Source: Chloroflexi bacterium UBA5177 (GTDB lineage: Bacteria > Chloroflexota > UBA5177). Taken from it: a stretch of 7,740 bases of DNA. The notes beneath the pieces are model-generated. The model had not been told where the DNA came from. It made no database searches and saw only the letters and a list, made by a program, of their open reading frames with translations. This document shows, in pieces, positions 1-6,426 of the stretch. A program made the position numbers and the translations under genes. The stretch's first letter is position 1. Each line of letters starts with the position of its first letter. Location: positions 1 to 7,740 of the forward strand of contig DHWR01000250.1 in assembly GCA_002413265.1 (NCBI GenBank), written 5' to 3'.

Positions 1-189
1 GTCGGCCGGGTGCACGGTGTCCAGACCGACGAGCAGACGCGAGAGGTGTCCGCAATCGTCGTTCATCACGGACTGATCGCAGGCAAGGATGCGGTCTTTC
101 CCGCGTCAGATATCAAGGAGGCGCAGGAGGACAAGGTCGTTCTCCGCCTTAGTCGTGACGAGGCTCGTCGTCGCTTTGACGAAAGCTAG
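1..189 (+). CDS. PRC-barrel domain protein, C-terminal part (5' end outside window)
   Basis: The reading frame is open from the first base and ends at TAG (187-189), giving 62 residues of a longer protein. The visible part (GRVHGVQTDEQTREVSAIVV, then HHGLIAGKDAVFPASDI, then a KVVLRLSRDEARRRF tail) has the PRC-barrel pattern. That pattern is a G-x-V-x-x-V strand, a 'D-x-x-T-x-x-V-x-x-I-V-V' strand pair, a 'GKDxVFPxxxI' turn and a final 'VxLRLSRDE' strand. PRC-barrel proteins are small beta-barrels found in RNA-processing, photosynthetic and uncharacterised stress-related proteins, so the family does not give a specific role. The gene converges on the ZIP transporter gene: their stop codons are 3 bp apart, with no obvious terminator between them. 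Family assignment is fairly sure; function is unknown. Confidence 0.7.
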   Translation, partial: VGRVHGVQTDEQTREVSAIVVHHGLIAGKDAVFPASDIKEAQEDKVVLRLSRDEARRRFDES

Positions 190-192
190 GAG

Positions 193-960
193 CTAGGCTC
201 CAGCCGCCACCAGTACTAGATCGGTGCTGTATGCGATCACGAAGCCCACGATTAGGCCGGACATGACCAGGTGCTGCATCTGCGCACGCCGGATCATCGG
301 CAGAAGCTGACTGAGCACGTAGATGATCGATCCGGCAGCGAGGGACAGGAAGAGCACGAAGACCAGAGTTGAGCGCATGTTGATGCCGATGATCGTGCCG
401 ATGAGCGTCGGCCCGCCACCTATCAATCCGGCCAGACCAATGAAACCCCAGGAGGCGCCGCCGCCCAGGGGGGCTGCGATCCCAAATCCCTCCGTCAAGT
501 TGTGTAGACCGAAGCCAATCATCAGCAGCACCGCGAGCTGAAGAGCCCCGGTCGTGGCCGACTGACCTATAGCAAGCCCTTCAGAGAAGTTGTGGAGGCC
601 TATGCCCGTGGCGATCATGTAGCCGAGCGCGATGCCGGTGGGAGGAGCGGCTCCTTCACCGCGACGCAAGAAATGCTGCTCGAAGAAGACCAATGCCAGC
701 AGACCGACGGTTAGGCCGACGACCAGCGCGGCGAGGTTGGCGATGAACGTCCCGTGATGACCCTTGGTCAGCGCGGCTTGCACCGGGGCGCTGGCGTTGG
801 AAAGCACATCGTATAGAAGAAAGAAGAGGATCCCGGTCGCGACTGCGTTGAGAAAACCCTGCAGGGTTCGAGGAGGGTTCTTGATGCGTGCCAGAGGGAG
901 GCCCAGAAAAATCGTGCCGCCTGCCGCTGCTCCCAGAAGCACCATTTGGACGGAGGTCAT
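193..960 (-). CDS. ZIP-family divalent metal transporter
   Basis: Predicted inner-membrane transporter of divalent metals (Zn, Fe or Mn are the usual substrates of the family), 255 residues. Nearly the whole protein is hydrophobic, consistent with eight membrane segments. A short charged loop at about residues 95-107 (EQHFLRRGEG) takes the place of the His-rich loop of many ZIPs. Both metal-pathway motifs are intact: H123-N-F-S-E127-G in one helix and H153-N-L-T-E157-G in the next, the paired HNxxEG pattern of the ZupT-like branch. The frame is open for 12 more codons upstream, but ATG at 960-958 is the better start: it forms an ATGA overlap with the stop of the metalloregulator gene (957-959), and the residues before it are polar and unlike the family. 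The overlap implies translational coupling with the regulator, which probably controls it by metal status. The exact metal cannot be told from sequence. Confidence 0.92.
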   Translation of the reverse strand: MTSVQMVLLGAAAGGTIFLGLPLARIKNPPRTLQGFLNAVATGILFFLLYDVLSNASAPVQAALTKGHHGTFIANLAALVVGLTVGLLALVFFEQHFLRRGEGAAPPTGIALGYMIATGIGLHNFSEGLAIGQSATTGALQLAVLLMIGFGLHNLTEGFGIAAPLGGGASWGFIGLAGLIGGGPTLIGTIIGINMRSTLVFVLFLSLAAGSIIYVLSQLLPMIRRAQMQHLVMSGLIVGFVIAYSTDLVLVAAGA

Positions 961-1649
961 CGGCGGGTCGCCTCGTCCGCGCTGCGGCGCACCCACAGTT
1001 TGGTGGCCAGGTCTCGCGGGACAGCGCGAATCTCTCCATTCAGCTGGAAGAGGATCTCGCCTTCGATGCCGCTCTCCACAATTGTCAACTGTGCTCGCGG
1101 GTGGATTCCGACCTCGCCGACCTGGCGCAGCACCTTCGACTCGTCCTCGACGACTTCAGACACCAGTACGACCTCGACCAGGTCCCCGACACCGGCCTCG
1201 GAGAGTCGAAAAGCTTGCCGCTCTTTGAGGAAGGCGAGCCCGCTCACGGCATTTCCCGGGATCGGATTTCCGTGCGGGCAGGTAAGAGGATGCCCGAGCC
1301 GCACGGAGATCTGCTTCGCCATGTCCTCGGTCATCGAATGTTCGATGGTGTGCGCCTGCTCATGCGCCTGTATCCAGTCCATTCCCAGTAAATCGAACAG
1401 CATGCGTTCGGCCAGTCGGTGTCTTCGCAGGACGTTCTCGGTCACCTCGCGGCCAAGCGGAGTGAGCTCGATGGTCTTGTCTTTGTTCTGCGAGGCATAG
1501 CCATTGGCCACAAGACGCCGAACCGTCTCGGTTACGGTCGGGCGGGACACGCCGAACTTTTCGGCGAGGCGTGCGCCTATGACGCTCTCCCCCTCCATGC
1601 CCATGTTGTAGATGGTCTCGAGGTACTCCTCGGCGACCGGTGATGCCAT
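957..1649 (-). CDS. DtxR/MntR-family metal-dependent transcriptional regulator
   Basis: Metal-activated DNA-binding repressor, 230 residues, with the long DtxR/IdeR three-part layout. There is an N-terminal winged helix (about 1-65, recognition helix SRPTVTETVRRL), a dimerisation/metal-binding region (about 70-135, including RHRLAER and CPHGNPIPG) and a C-terminal SH3-like domain (about 145-220). By alignment from memory, the primary metal site would be E8, E11, H77, H100, E103 and H104. H100 stands where DtxR has Cys102 and B. subtilis MntR has Glu99. The DtxR ancillary-site residues H79/E83/H98 correspond to H77/E81/H96 here. The frame stays open far upstream, but the family N-terminus begins exactly at this ATG, and GGGAG lies about 9 nt before it. 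The downstream ZIP gene overlaps by ATGA. The palindrome across the start codon suggests autorepression. The family is certain; the sensed metal is not. Confidence 0.93.
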   Translation of the reverse strand: MASPVAEEYLETIYNMGMEGESVIGARLAEKFGVSRPTVTETVRRLVANGYASQNKDKTIELTPLGREVTENVLRRHRLAERMLFDLLGMDWIQAHEQAHTIEHSMTEDMAKQISVRLGHPLTCPHGNPIPGNAVSGLAFLKERQAFRLSEAGVGDLVEVVLVSEVVEDESKVLRQVGEVGIHPRAQLTIVESGIEGEILFQLNGEIRAVPRDLATKLWVRRSADEATRR

Positions 1650-1667
1650 GTTAGGTCTCCCTAACAT
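1648..1667. promoter_or_regulatory. Candidate DtxR-type operator overlapping the regulator's RBS and start codon
   Basis: A perfect inverted repeat with 8-bp arms, ATGTTAGG and CCTAACAT, separated by TCTC. The inner half-sites TTAGG/CCTAA are those of DtxR/IdeR boxes (consensus TTAGGTTAGCCTAACCTAA), although the 4-bp spacing differs from that consensus. The left arm contains part of the regulator's start codon and the spacer contains its Shine-Dalgarno sequence. Bound protein would therefore lie at the very start of the coding region, and the RNA copy could fold over the ribosome site. A third half-site, GTTAGGG, lies at 1681-1687. Binding by the adjacent regulator is inferred. Confidence 0.75.
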
Positions 1668-1689
1668 CCACAGTAGCAAAGTTAGGGGC

Positions 1690-1714
1690 ATATCCGACGA
1701 ATTCAGTCGGATAT
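1690..1714. repeat. Perfect 9-bp inverted repeat upstream of the metalloregulator gene
   Basis: The arms ATATCCGAC (1690-1698) and GTCGGATAT (1706-1714) flank a 7-nt loop, GAATTCA. It lies between the end of the membrane-protein gene and the regulator start. No U-run follows the stem on either strand, so it is not a standard intrinsic terminator. It could be a second operator, an RNA-processing hairpin, or a factor-dependent end for the upstream transcript. Confidence 0.6.
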
Positions 1715-1759
1715 ACTCCTGTTTCGATTGACCAAGGCGACTGATGGGCTGAGTCTGAC

Positions 1760-3187
1760 CTAGCGACAGGCGCGATCCGCGTATGAAATGAGCGCACGCC
1801 GGTCGAGTTTGTCCGCGACTGCCAGGATGCTCGCCTTGCCTTTTTGCAGAGCGAGCCAATGCAGGCCGTCGTGGTAGCTGCTTGCATAGGCAGTGCAGCC
1901 GCCCGTCACATGTCCGGAGCCGACTTGCAGCGGCGCCGGCAAGCCTTGTGTGCGCACCTGCTCCTGGAGATAGACGAAGGGGTGGGTACAAATACGGCCC
2001 TTGAGGGGTCCACTTTTCCAGCCATTCACGAACAGGACGCTCGCCGATATGGTGTTTCCCTGTGAGTCGGTTCCCTGCCCGGAGCCGCAGCTGGTGTACG
2101 CGTAGCCGTGAGCATCGGTGGGAGCGGGCAGCGATACCAGGCCTGTTGGTGCGGTCCATTGACTGCCGAGGCTGCCACCCACGCTGACGCCGCCACTGGA
2201 GCTTGACACGGAAGAGGAGCTCGGGATCGGCGTCACGGGCGAACGGTACGCGAGCTGAGCGGCAGTAGGGCCGCTGCGCTTCAGCGACGTCACCTGGTAG
2301 ACGAAATGTTGTGGGAATTCTCCAGAGGTGGGCATCCCCATCTCTTGATACCGCAACACCAATCCATCGGAGCGCTCGATCCAGAAAAGGGCGCGTCCGT
2401 AGCCGTGGCTCTTACTCGCGCAATGGGCGGCGCCGCTGCAGGATCCAGACTCGCGAATGACCGGAGATACCTGGAGGACATCCGTTAAATGAGTGGCGGT
2501 CGAGTCACCCGGCAGCCGCAGGCGGTCCTGCCGGATCACGACGGCTCTCTCTCCCGGAATATGCGAGAGAGCTCTGACGAATTGGTTCAGGTTCTCGGCG
2601 ATACTGTGACTTCCCTGCAGCTCCCCGAACAGCCCGCTGACTGTGCCGGACTGTAAGGGAAAGGAGAGAGCGGTATTCGTCAGACTTCGGTACCACACTG
2701 CAGTCTTGCCGTCCGCTACCGCGAACTGGTCTTCACGTTGCAGCGCCGGCTGAAGGATGTGGGTGTGAATCCACCAGTGGGTACTGTCCTGAAGGGCATA
2801 CTGCGAGACAATCCGGTTTTGCCCAAGGTCGCCCGAGGCCGCTGGTGGCGCTTGGGAAGGCGCGAGCGCAAATGTGATCTCGGAGGTGCCCGAGTACGGT
2901 GCGGGATTACTGGATGCTTTTAGCGCGTGTTTGAGTACGGTCGCCGCCCCGGCCGTTGTTGCGCTCCCTGGAATCGAGCCGGCGCCGCTCTTGGAGACGG
3001 CGCTGAGGGTCACCCAGGACGCCCCAAGGAGGATAACGGCAGCGAGCGCAAGGCCGGCGCCTTTAGCAGGTCTCCACTCGCCGAGCCAGCGGCTGCGCCA
3101 CCTCCCGGCTGCCACGACACGATTTCGTAATCGTCCAGCGCGTGAGTCGTCGTGTCGGGGAATGACTGCTCGGTAACCATGCGTCAC
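1760..3187 (-). CDS. Membrane-anchored protein with RseB/LolA-like extracytoplasmic domain
   Basis: A 475-residue protein, not recognised as a named family. Residues 1-42 are basic and cytoplasmic, followed by one membrane segment at about 43-64 (GAGLALAAVILLGASWVTLSAV region); the rest should be outside the cell. Residues about 88-317 resemble the LolA/RseB fold. They have a 'PYSGTSEITF' opening, a 'FAVADGKTAVWYRSLTNTA' strand pair, then 'ALFWIERSDGLVLRYQEMG' and 'FVYQVTSLKRSGPTAAQLAYRSP', the usual closing pattern of that family. A Ser/Gly linker (about 323-342) leads to a C-terminal domain (343-475) of unknown type with Cys367, 400, 431 and 474. Cys250 and Cys256 form a CSGAAHC pair. GTG at 3187 is preferred because GGGAGG lies 8 nt upstream. 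GTG at 3217 would overlap the preceding stop as GTGA but lacks a ribosome site. Probably co-transcribed with the SEC-C gene; possible envelope sensor linked to the nearby sigma/anti-sigma pair (inference). Confidence 0.75.
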   Translation of the reverse strand: MTHGYRAVIPRHDDSRAGRLRNRVVAAGRWRSRWLGEWRPAKGAGLALAAVILLGASWVTLSAVSKSGAGSIPGSATTAGAATVLKHALKASSNPAPYSGTSEITFALAPSQAPPAASGDLGQNRIVSQYALQDSTHWWIHTHILQPALQREDQFAVADGKTAVWYRSLTNTALSFPLQSGTVSGLFGELQGSHSIAENLNQFVRALSHIPGERAVVIRQDRLRLPGDSTATHLTDVLQVSPVIRESGSCSGAAHCASKSHGYGRALFWIERSDGLVLRYQEMGMPTSGEFPQHFVYQVTSLKRSGPTAAQLAYRSPVTPIPSSSSVSSSSGGVSVGGSLGSQWTAPTGLVSLPAPTDAHGYAYTSCGSGQGTDSQGNTISASVLFVNGWKSGPLKGRICTHPFVYLQEQVRTQGLPAPLQVGSGHVTGGCTAYASSYHDGLHWLALQKGKASILAVADKLDRRALISYADRACR

Positions 3188-3213
3188 TCCGCGATCCTCC
3201 CTGACCTGCCCTC

Positions 3214-5436
3214 TCACAGGCAGAACTGCGCGAGCGAGCGCAGCAGCCCGTCGATGCCGAGAACCAGGTCCCGGAAAGAACGGAGCTCTTCCTCGGAGAC
3301 GGCGGCGGCATGGGCGGGCCGGTTCCTCGCTTCCGCGGCGATTGACAGGCGCTCTGCCGTCCGTCTCCAGTCGGAGAGGGTGCGCTCGTCGTGCCTGTCG
3401 ACGCGGACGGTGTCTCGCAGCAGGTCGATCGCAACTCCGGTGCGTCGCTCATCGCCCATTCGGTCCAGAGCGGCCGCCATGCTGCCCAGGGTGAGGTGAC
3501 TTCCGTGGAGCAGGAAGCGCACGAATGGACCGAGCGACGGGTCGTGCATCTCATCTTGCAAACGAGCGACGTTTCCCGGCTGGTGCTGCCATCGCTCCCA
3601 TGCGGGCCGGAATATAGCCTCCTTGAAGGCGCTTTCCAAACCGCGAGCGTAGCCCATAAGCACGGTGCCGTGATCGAGGATGTCGCCGTCCGAAGAGTAC
3701 GCTTGCTCCGCGTCGCGAAGCGCGGCTCGCACGCTCTCGGAGAGGTCCTCCCAGCAATCGGTGCCCAGTAGTGAGCGCAGCGTCGATTCGGCAAGCCTTC
3801 GTTCGCGCGCGACCGCGTCTCGCTGTGCCCGTATGCCGACATCTCGCAGCCAGCTCTCCCAGTCGGTCGTACCGTGCTCCATGCCCAGCTTCTGCGCCAT
3901 GCGCTTTACCGTCTCCTCAGACTCGGCGAAGGCGTCACTCAGGAGCGCGTTTTCACGCTCGAGCTCGTGCACCTGACGTCTGAGGTCGCGGTTTTCAAGG
4001 GCACGCCGCTGTTTCTCCGCTTGATCGACCTGTTGTTGCCTCCGCACTTCATCGGCTCGACGCTGCTGTCGTAACGGACCGAGCAGGGCGCTCAAGGATC
4101 GGGCTTCGTTCGAACCCTGGTCTTCCATCGCGGCGACCAGGCGATCGGCCAGATCTAGACGGCCGGTTGACATGGCGCCGAGGGCGGCGCTGAGCAGCAC
4201 TCGATCGTCGGGCGTTTCTATGGCCTTCAGCTCTGGAAGAACCTCGTTCCAGCGGCCGAGACTTGCAAGAGAGCAGAGCCGAAGGCTATGCCAGAGACTT
4301 CCGTAGCGGTCGGGCGGTGGATCCTGAAGATATTCCAGGGCCCAGGCATGGTCACCCGCGTATGTCGCCTGCGCGGCACGTACCAATGGTAGGAGCAGAG
4401 CCCCAGGTTCTCGGCGCTCGAGCTTCTCGGCAACGACTTCCGCTTCCAGATATTCGTCGAGCGAGAGGAGACAGCGAAGCTGAATGTCGAGTGAGCGTGG
4501 CTCGTCCACCTCGCCTTCCTGATCGCCCAGTACGAGAAGCGCTCGCCGTGGCCGGTCGGCGGCTGCTTCGAGATTGGCGAGTCGATAGCGAAGCTCCACA
4601 TCTGACGGGTCGCGCTCGAGAAGATCCGACCAAATCGCCCGAGCAGAATCGAAGTCACCAAGGACGAAGTAGGCCTGAGCGAGCACGTCCTTGAGTTCTC
4701 TTCGAGTCTCCTCCTTGTCGTCCTCGTACTCGCCGTCGACCAGGCTCTCCGCCAGATCCCGGGCCTCGCGCCAGCGTCCCTCTTCGGTGAGGAGGTGGAC
4801 CCGGAGCATGCGGGGCGTCAAGCGCTCTGGGGCTGCGTCGCTCGCGCGCCGCAGGGAGAGTAGGGCACGCTCAGTCTGGCCCTGACGGCTTTGAAGATCC
4901 GCCAGCGTTATCCACGCCTCGGCATCCCCCGGCGCCATTCGCGCATACATCTCCAGTGCCGCTACGGCTGCCTCCGGGTGGCCGCCTTCGTCTTTCAGCT
5001 GGGCGAGTAGTCGCCAATATTCCGGGGGCGCGTCGGCGCTCCGGCTCCCGGTCAGAACCTCGAGCGCCTGAGTGGCGTGGCCTTGCAAGATCAGCAGCTG
5101 AGCGAGGCCCGCTCCACTGAATCGGTCGTGTTCCGTGTTCCACCAGCCGCGGAGCGCGGTCTCACCTTCCTCGGGCGGCAGTTCGAGAAGACGGTCGACC
5201 AGCATCCGATCCAGGTCGGAATGCCGCAGGAGCAAGCGGCCTTCTTCCAGGGTCTGCAGCGCTCCGGCCGAATCTCCGAGCTCGTCAGCCGCGTAAACCT
5301 TCGCCAGGACATCGTCGAATGAGCGAGCCGGCCGCTGGGCGCTTTCTGTAAGGAGGCAGCAGCGCTTGTACTTCTTTCCGCTGCCGCACGGACAGGGATC
5401 GTTGCGTCCCGGCGGCCGCTCCAGGTGCTGGACCAT
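3214..5436 (-). CDS. SEC-C zinc motif / TPR-like repeat / coiled-coil protein with C-terminal HEPN-like domain
   Basis: A 740-residue soluble protein. Residues 10-27 are a SEC-C zinc motif (GRNDPCPCGSGKKYKRCC; ligands C15, C17, C26, C27), as in the SecA tail, where it binds zinc and helps protein contacts. Residues about 40-440 are helical TPR-like repeats, clearest at 140-204 (AWITLADLQSRQGQTERALL) and 250-303. Residues about 455-515 are charged and heptad-like, a probable coiled coil. The last about 180 residues are helical and read like a HEPN domain: an early helix 'LRDAEQAYSS...GYARGLESAFKEAIF', then 'EARNRPAHAAAVSEEELRSFRDLVLG' near the end, with R704-N-R-P-A-H709 matching the R-x4-H catalytic signature of HEPN RNases. 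No membrane segment is present. ATG at 5436 follows GGAAG by about 6 nt and has its own promoter; the stop lies 27 bp before the preferred start of the next gene. The SEC-C call is firm, the repeats are likely, and HEPN is my reading of the pattern. Function unknown. Confidence 0.85.
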   Translation of the reverse strand: MVQHLERPPGRNDPCPCGSGKKYKRCCLLTESAQRPARSFDDVLAKVYAADELGDSAGALQTLEEGRLLLRHSDLDRMLVDRLLELPPEEGETALRGWWNTEHDRFSGAGLAQLLILQGHATQALEVLTGSRSADAPPEYWRLLAQLKDEGGHPEAAVAALEMYARMAPGDAEAWITLADLQSRQGQTERALLSLRRASDAAPERLTPRMLRVHLLTEEGRWREARDLAESLVDGEYEDDKEETRRELKDVLAQAYFVLGDFDSARAIWSDLLERDPSDVELRYRLANLEAAADRPRRALLVLGDQEGEVDEPRSLDIQLRCLLSLDEYLEAEVVAEKLERREPGALLLPLVRAAQATYAGDHAWALEYLQDPPPDRYGSLWHSLRLCSLASLGRWNEVLPELKAIETPDDRVLLSAALGAMSTGRLDLADRLVAAMEDQGSNEARSLSALLGPLRQQRRADEVRRQQQVDQAEKQRRALENRDLRRQVHELERENALLSDAFAESEETVKRMAQKLGMEHGTTDWESWLRDVGIRAQRDAVARERRLAESTLRSLLGTDCWEDLSESVRAALRDAEQAYSSDGDILDHGTVLMGYARGLESAFKEAIFRPAWERWQHQPGNVARLQDEMHDPSLGPFVRFLLHGSHLTLGSMAAALDRMGDERRTGVAIDLLRDTVRVDRHDERTLSDWRRTAERLSIAAEARNRPAHAAAVSEEELRSFRDLVLGIDGLLRSLAQFCL

Positions 5437-5502
5437 GTGTTCTTCCGATCAGGACAAACGGAAAGCGGCGTGCGGCGCGGCGCCGTCAGTTTTTGCTGAC
5501 CC

Positions 5503-5531
5503 ATTATCCGCCTCTCGCGGCATATGGTCAA
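5503..5531 (-). promoter_or_regulatory. Sigma-70-type promoter for the SEC-C/TPR gene
   Basis: Read on the minus strand, TTGACC (5531-5526), a 17-bp spacer, and GATAAT (5508-5503) match the housekeeping -35/-10 consensus closely. The -35 box overlaps the last bases before the anti-sigma stop region. Transcription would start near 5496, about 60 nt before the ATG. The expected start point falls in a short inverted repeat, GTCAG-CAAAAA-CTGAC (5485-5500), which might be an operator. This promoter would let the SEC-C and LolA-like genes be expressed separately from the sigma factor. Confidence 0.7.
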
Positions 5532-5535
5532 GAGA

Positions 5536-6426
5536 TCAGGGTGTGGTGGTAACTGAGGGAGCTGCGATCGTAGCCGGAGCGGTTGGCGTGGGCGTGGCCG
5601 GTAGCGAGGCAGCGGCCATGGGCGTTCCGGGCGTCGCCGGAGGAGTTGCCGTCGGTGCGGAGCCCGTCGGGGGGCCGGAGGGCGTACTGGGTGGAGCGAC
5701 TGGAGCACTCGGAGGGCGTGGAGCCGCTGTGGGATGCGGGGGGCCGGCTATCTGAGGTGGACCGTTCACGGCTGGTGCCGCTGGGTGTCGTGGCTGCGAA
5801 CCGGCGGGCCGGTGACCGAGTAAAGCCGAAGTGACAGCGGCGGCTGTGGGGAAGGAGGAATCTGCCGTTCCAGAATTCTGCGGCAGGCCGGGAGGATGCG
5901 TTGGAACGGGGCCACCCGCGACCGTGAACGACGGTCCGGAGGCGCGCGACTGGCTCGGTGTCCCGCCGGGGGATGTTGCCTTGCCCTTTTTCGTCGGCGT
6001 GTGATGGCGGCCGCTCACGTGGTGTCTCGATACGGGATGCGGGGCTGCAGGGCTCGTGGCGCGCGGGGTGGAGGCAGGAGGAATCACCGCCTGATTGCCC
6101 CCTTGGGGCCGGTGGCTCCAGGCAAAGACGCTGATGGCGGCCACCAGTAGCGCGGCGGCCGAGGCTGACAGTGCCGGAAACAGGTGAAGCCGGCGCCTCC
6201 CCTGAACTTGCCGCTCGCGAGTTGCGGCAAGGACGCGAGCACGCAACGCGCCGGGTACCGGTTCCTGCGGTATCGTCCTCAGAGCGGCACTCTGCGCGGC
6301 GTACGCCTCGGCACGCACCGTACAGTCGGAACACGCGCCTAGATGCGTTTCGAGCTTCTGTTTCTCGTCAGCGCTCAGCTCGCGACGGCGCGCCATCATC
6401 TCCTGGAATCGGTCATGCGCGCTCAC
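5536..6426 (-). CDS. Anti-sigma factor with zinc-finger (zf-HC2) domain and long Pro/Ala/Ser/Thr-rich external tail
   Basis: Predicted membrane anti-sigma factor of 296 residues that would hold the adjacent ECF sigma factor inactive. The N-terminal cytoplasmic domain (about 1-75) has the zinc anti-sigma motif H28-L-G-A-C32-S-D-C35. One membrane helix spans about 82-103 (LFPALSASAAALLVAAISVFAW region). The remaining about 190 residues should be outside and are almost entirely Pro, Ala, Ser, Thr, Gly and His, with no visible globular domain. A His/Lys-rich patch lies at about 134-149 (RHHVSGRHHTPTKKGK). The start is GTG at 6426, overlapping the sigma stop as GTGA, with GGAG 7 nt before it, so translation is coupled to the sigma gene. 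The unfolded tail could reach through a cell wall, be a protease target, or interact with a partner protein. The function call rests on motif, topology and position and is strong. Confidence 0.9.
   Translation of the reverse strand: MSAHDRFQEMMARRRELSADEKQKLETHLGACSDCTVRAEAYAAQSAALRTIPQEPVPGALRARVLAATRERQVQGRRRLHLFPALSASAAALLVAAISVFAWSHRPQGGNQAVIPPASTPRATSPAAPHPVSRHHVSGRHHTPTKKGKATSPGGTPSQSRASGPSFTVAGGPVPTHPPGLPQNSGTADSSFPTAAAVTSALLGHRPAGSQPRHPAAPAVNGPPQIAGPPHPTAAPRPPSAPVAPPSTPSGPPTGSAPTATPPATPGTPMAAASLPATPTPTAPATIAAPSVTTTP

Noticed and set aside
189..201. GGAGC-TAG-GCTCC inverted repeat between the converging PRC-barrel and ZIP genes as a bidirectional terminator
   Set aside because: Only a 5-bp stem with a 3-nt loop and no U-run on either strand.
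961..996. 12-residue N-terminal extension of the ZIP transporter
   Set aside because: Polar, Pro/Gly/Arg-rich, and inside the regulator gene; the ATGA-overlap start at 960 fits the family better.
1690..1714. Intrinsic terminator for the upstream minus-strand genes
   Set aside because: The stem is good but the bases after it are GCCCCTAAC, not a U-run.
1650..2159. Open frame upstream of the metalloregulator that would add 170 residues
   Set aside because: It overlaps the membrane-protein gene on the same strand, its sequence is unlike any DtxR N-terminus, and the family start with RBS is at 1649.
3063..3842. Long open frame on the minus strand overlapping the SEC-C gene, and several plus-strand frames across it
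   Set aside because: Composition is Arg/Ser/Pro-rich without domains, typical of the shadow frames of a GC-rich gene.
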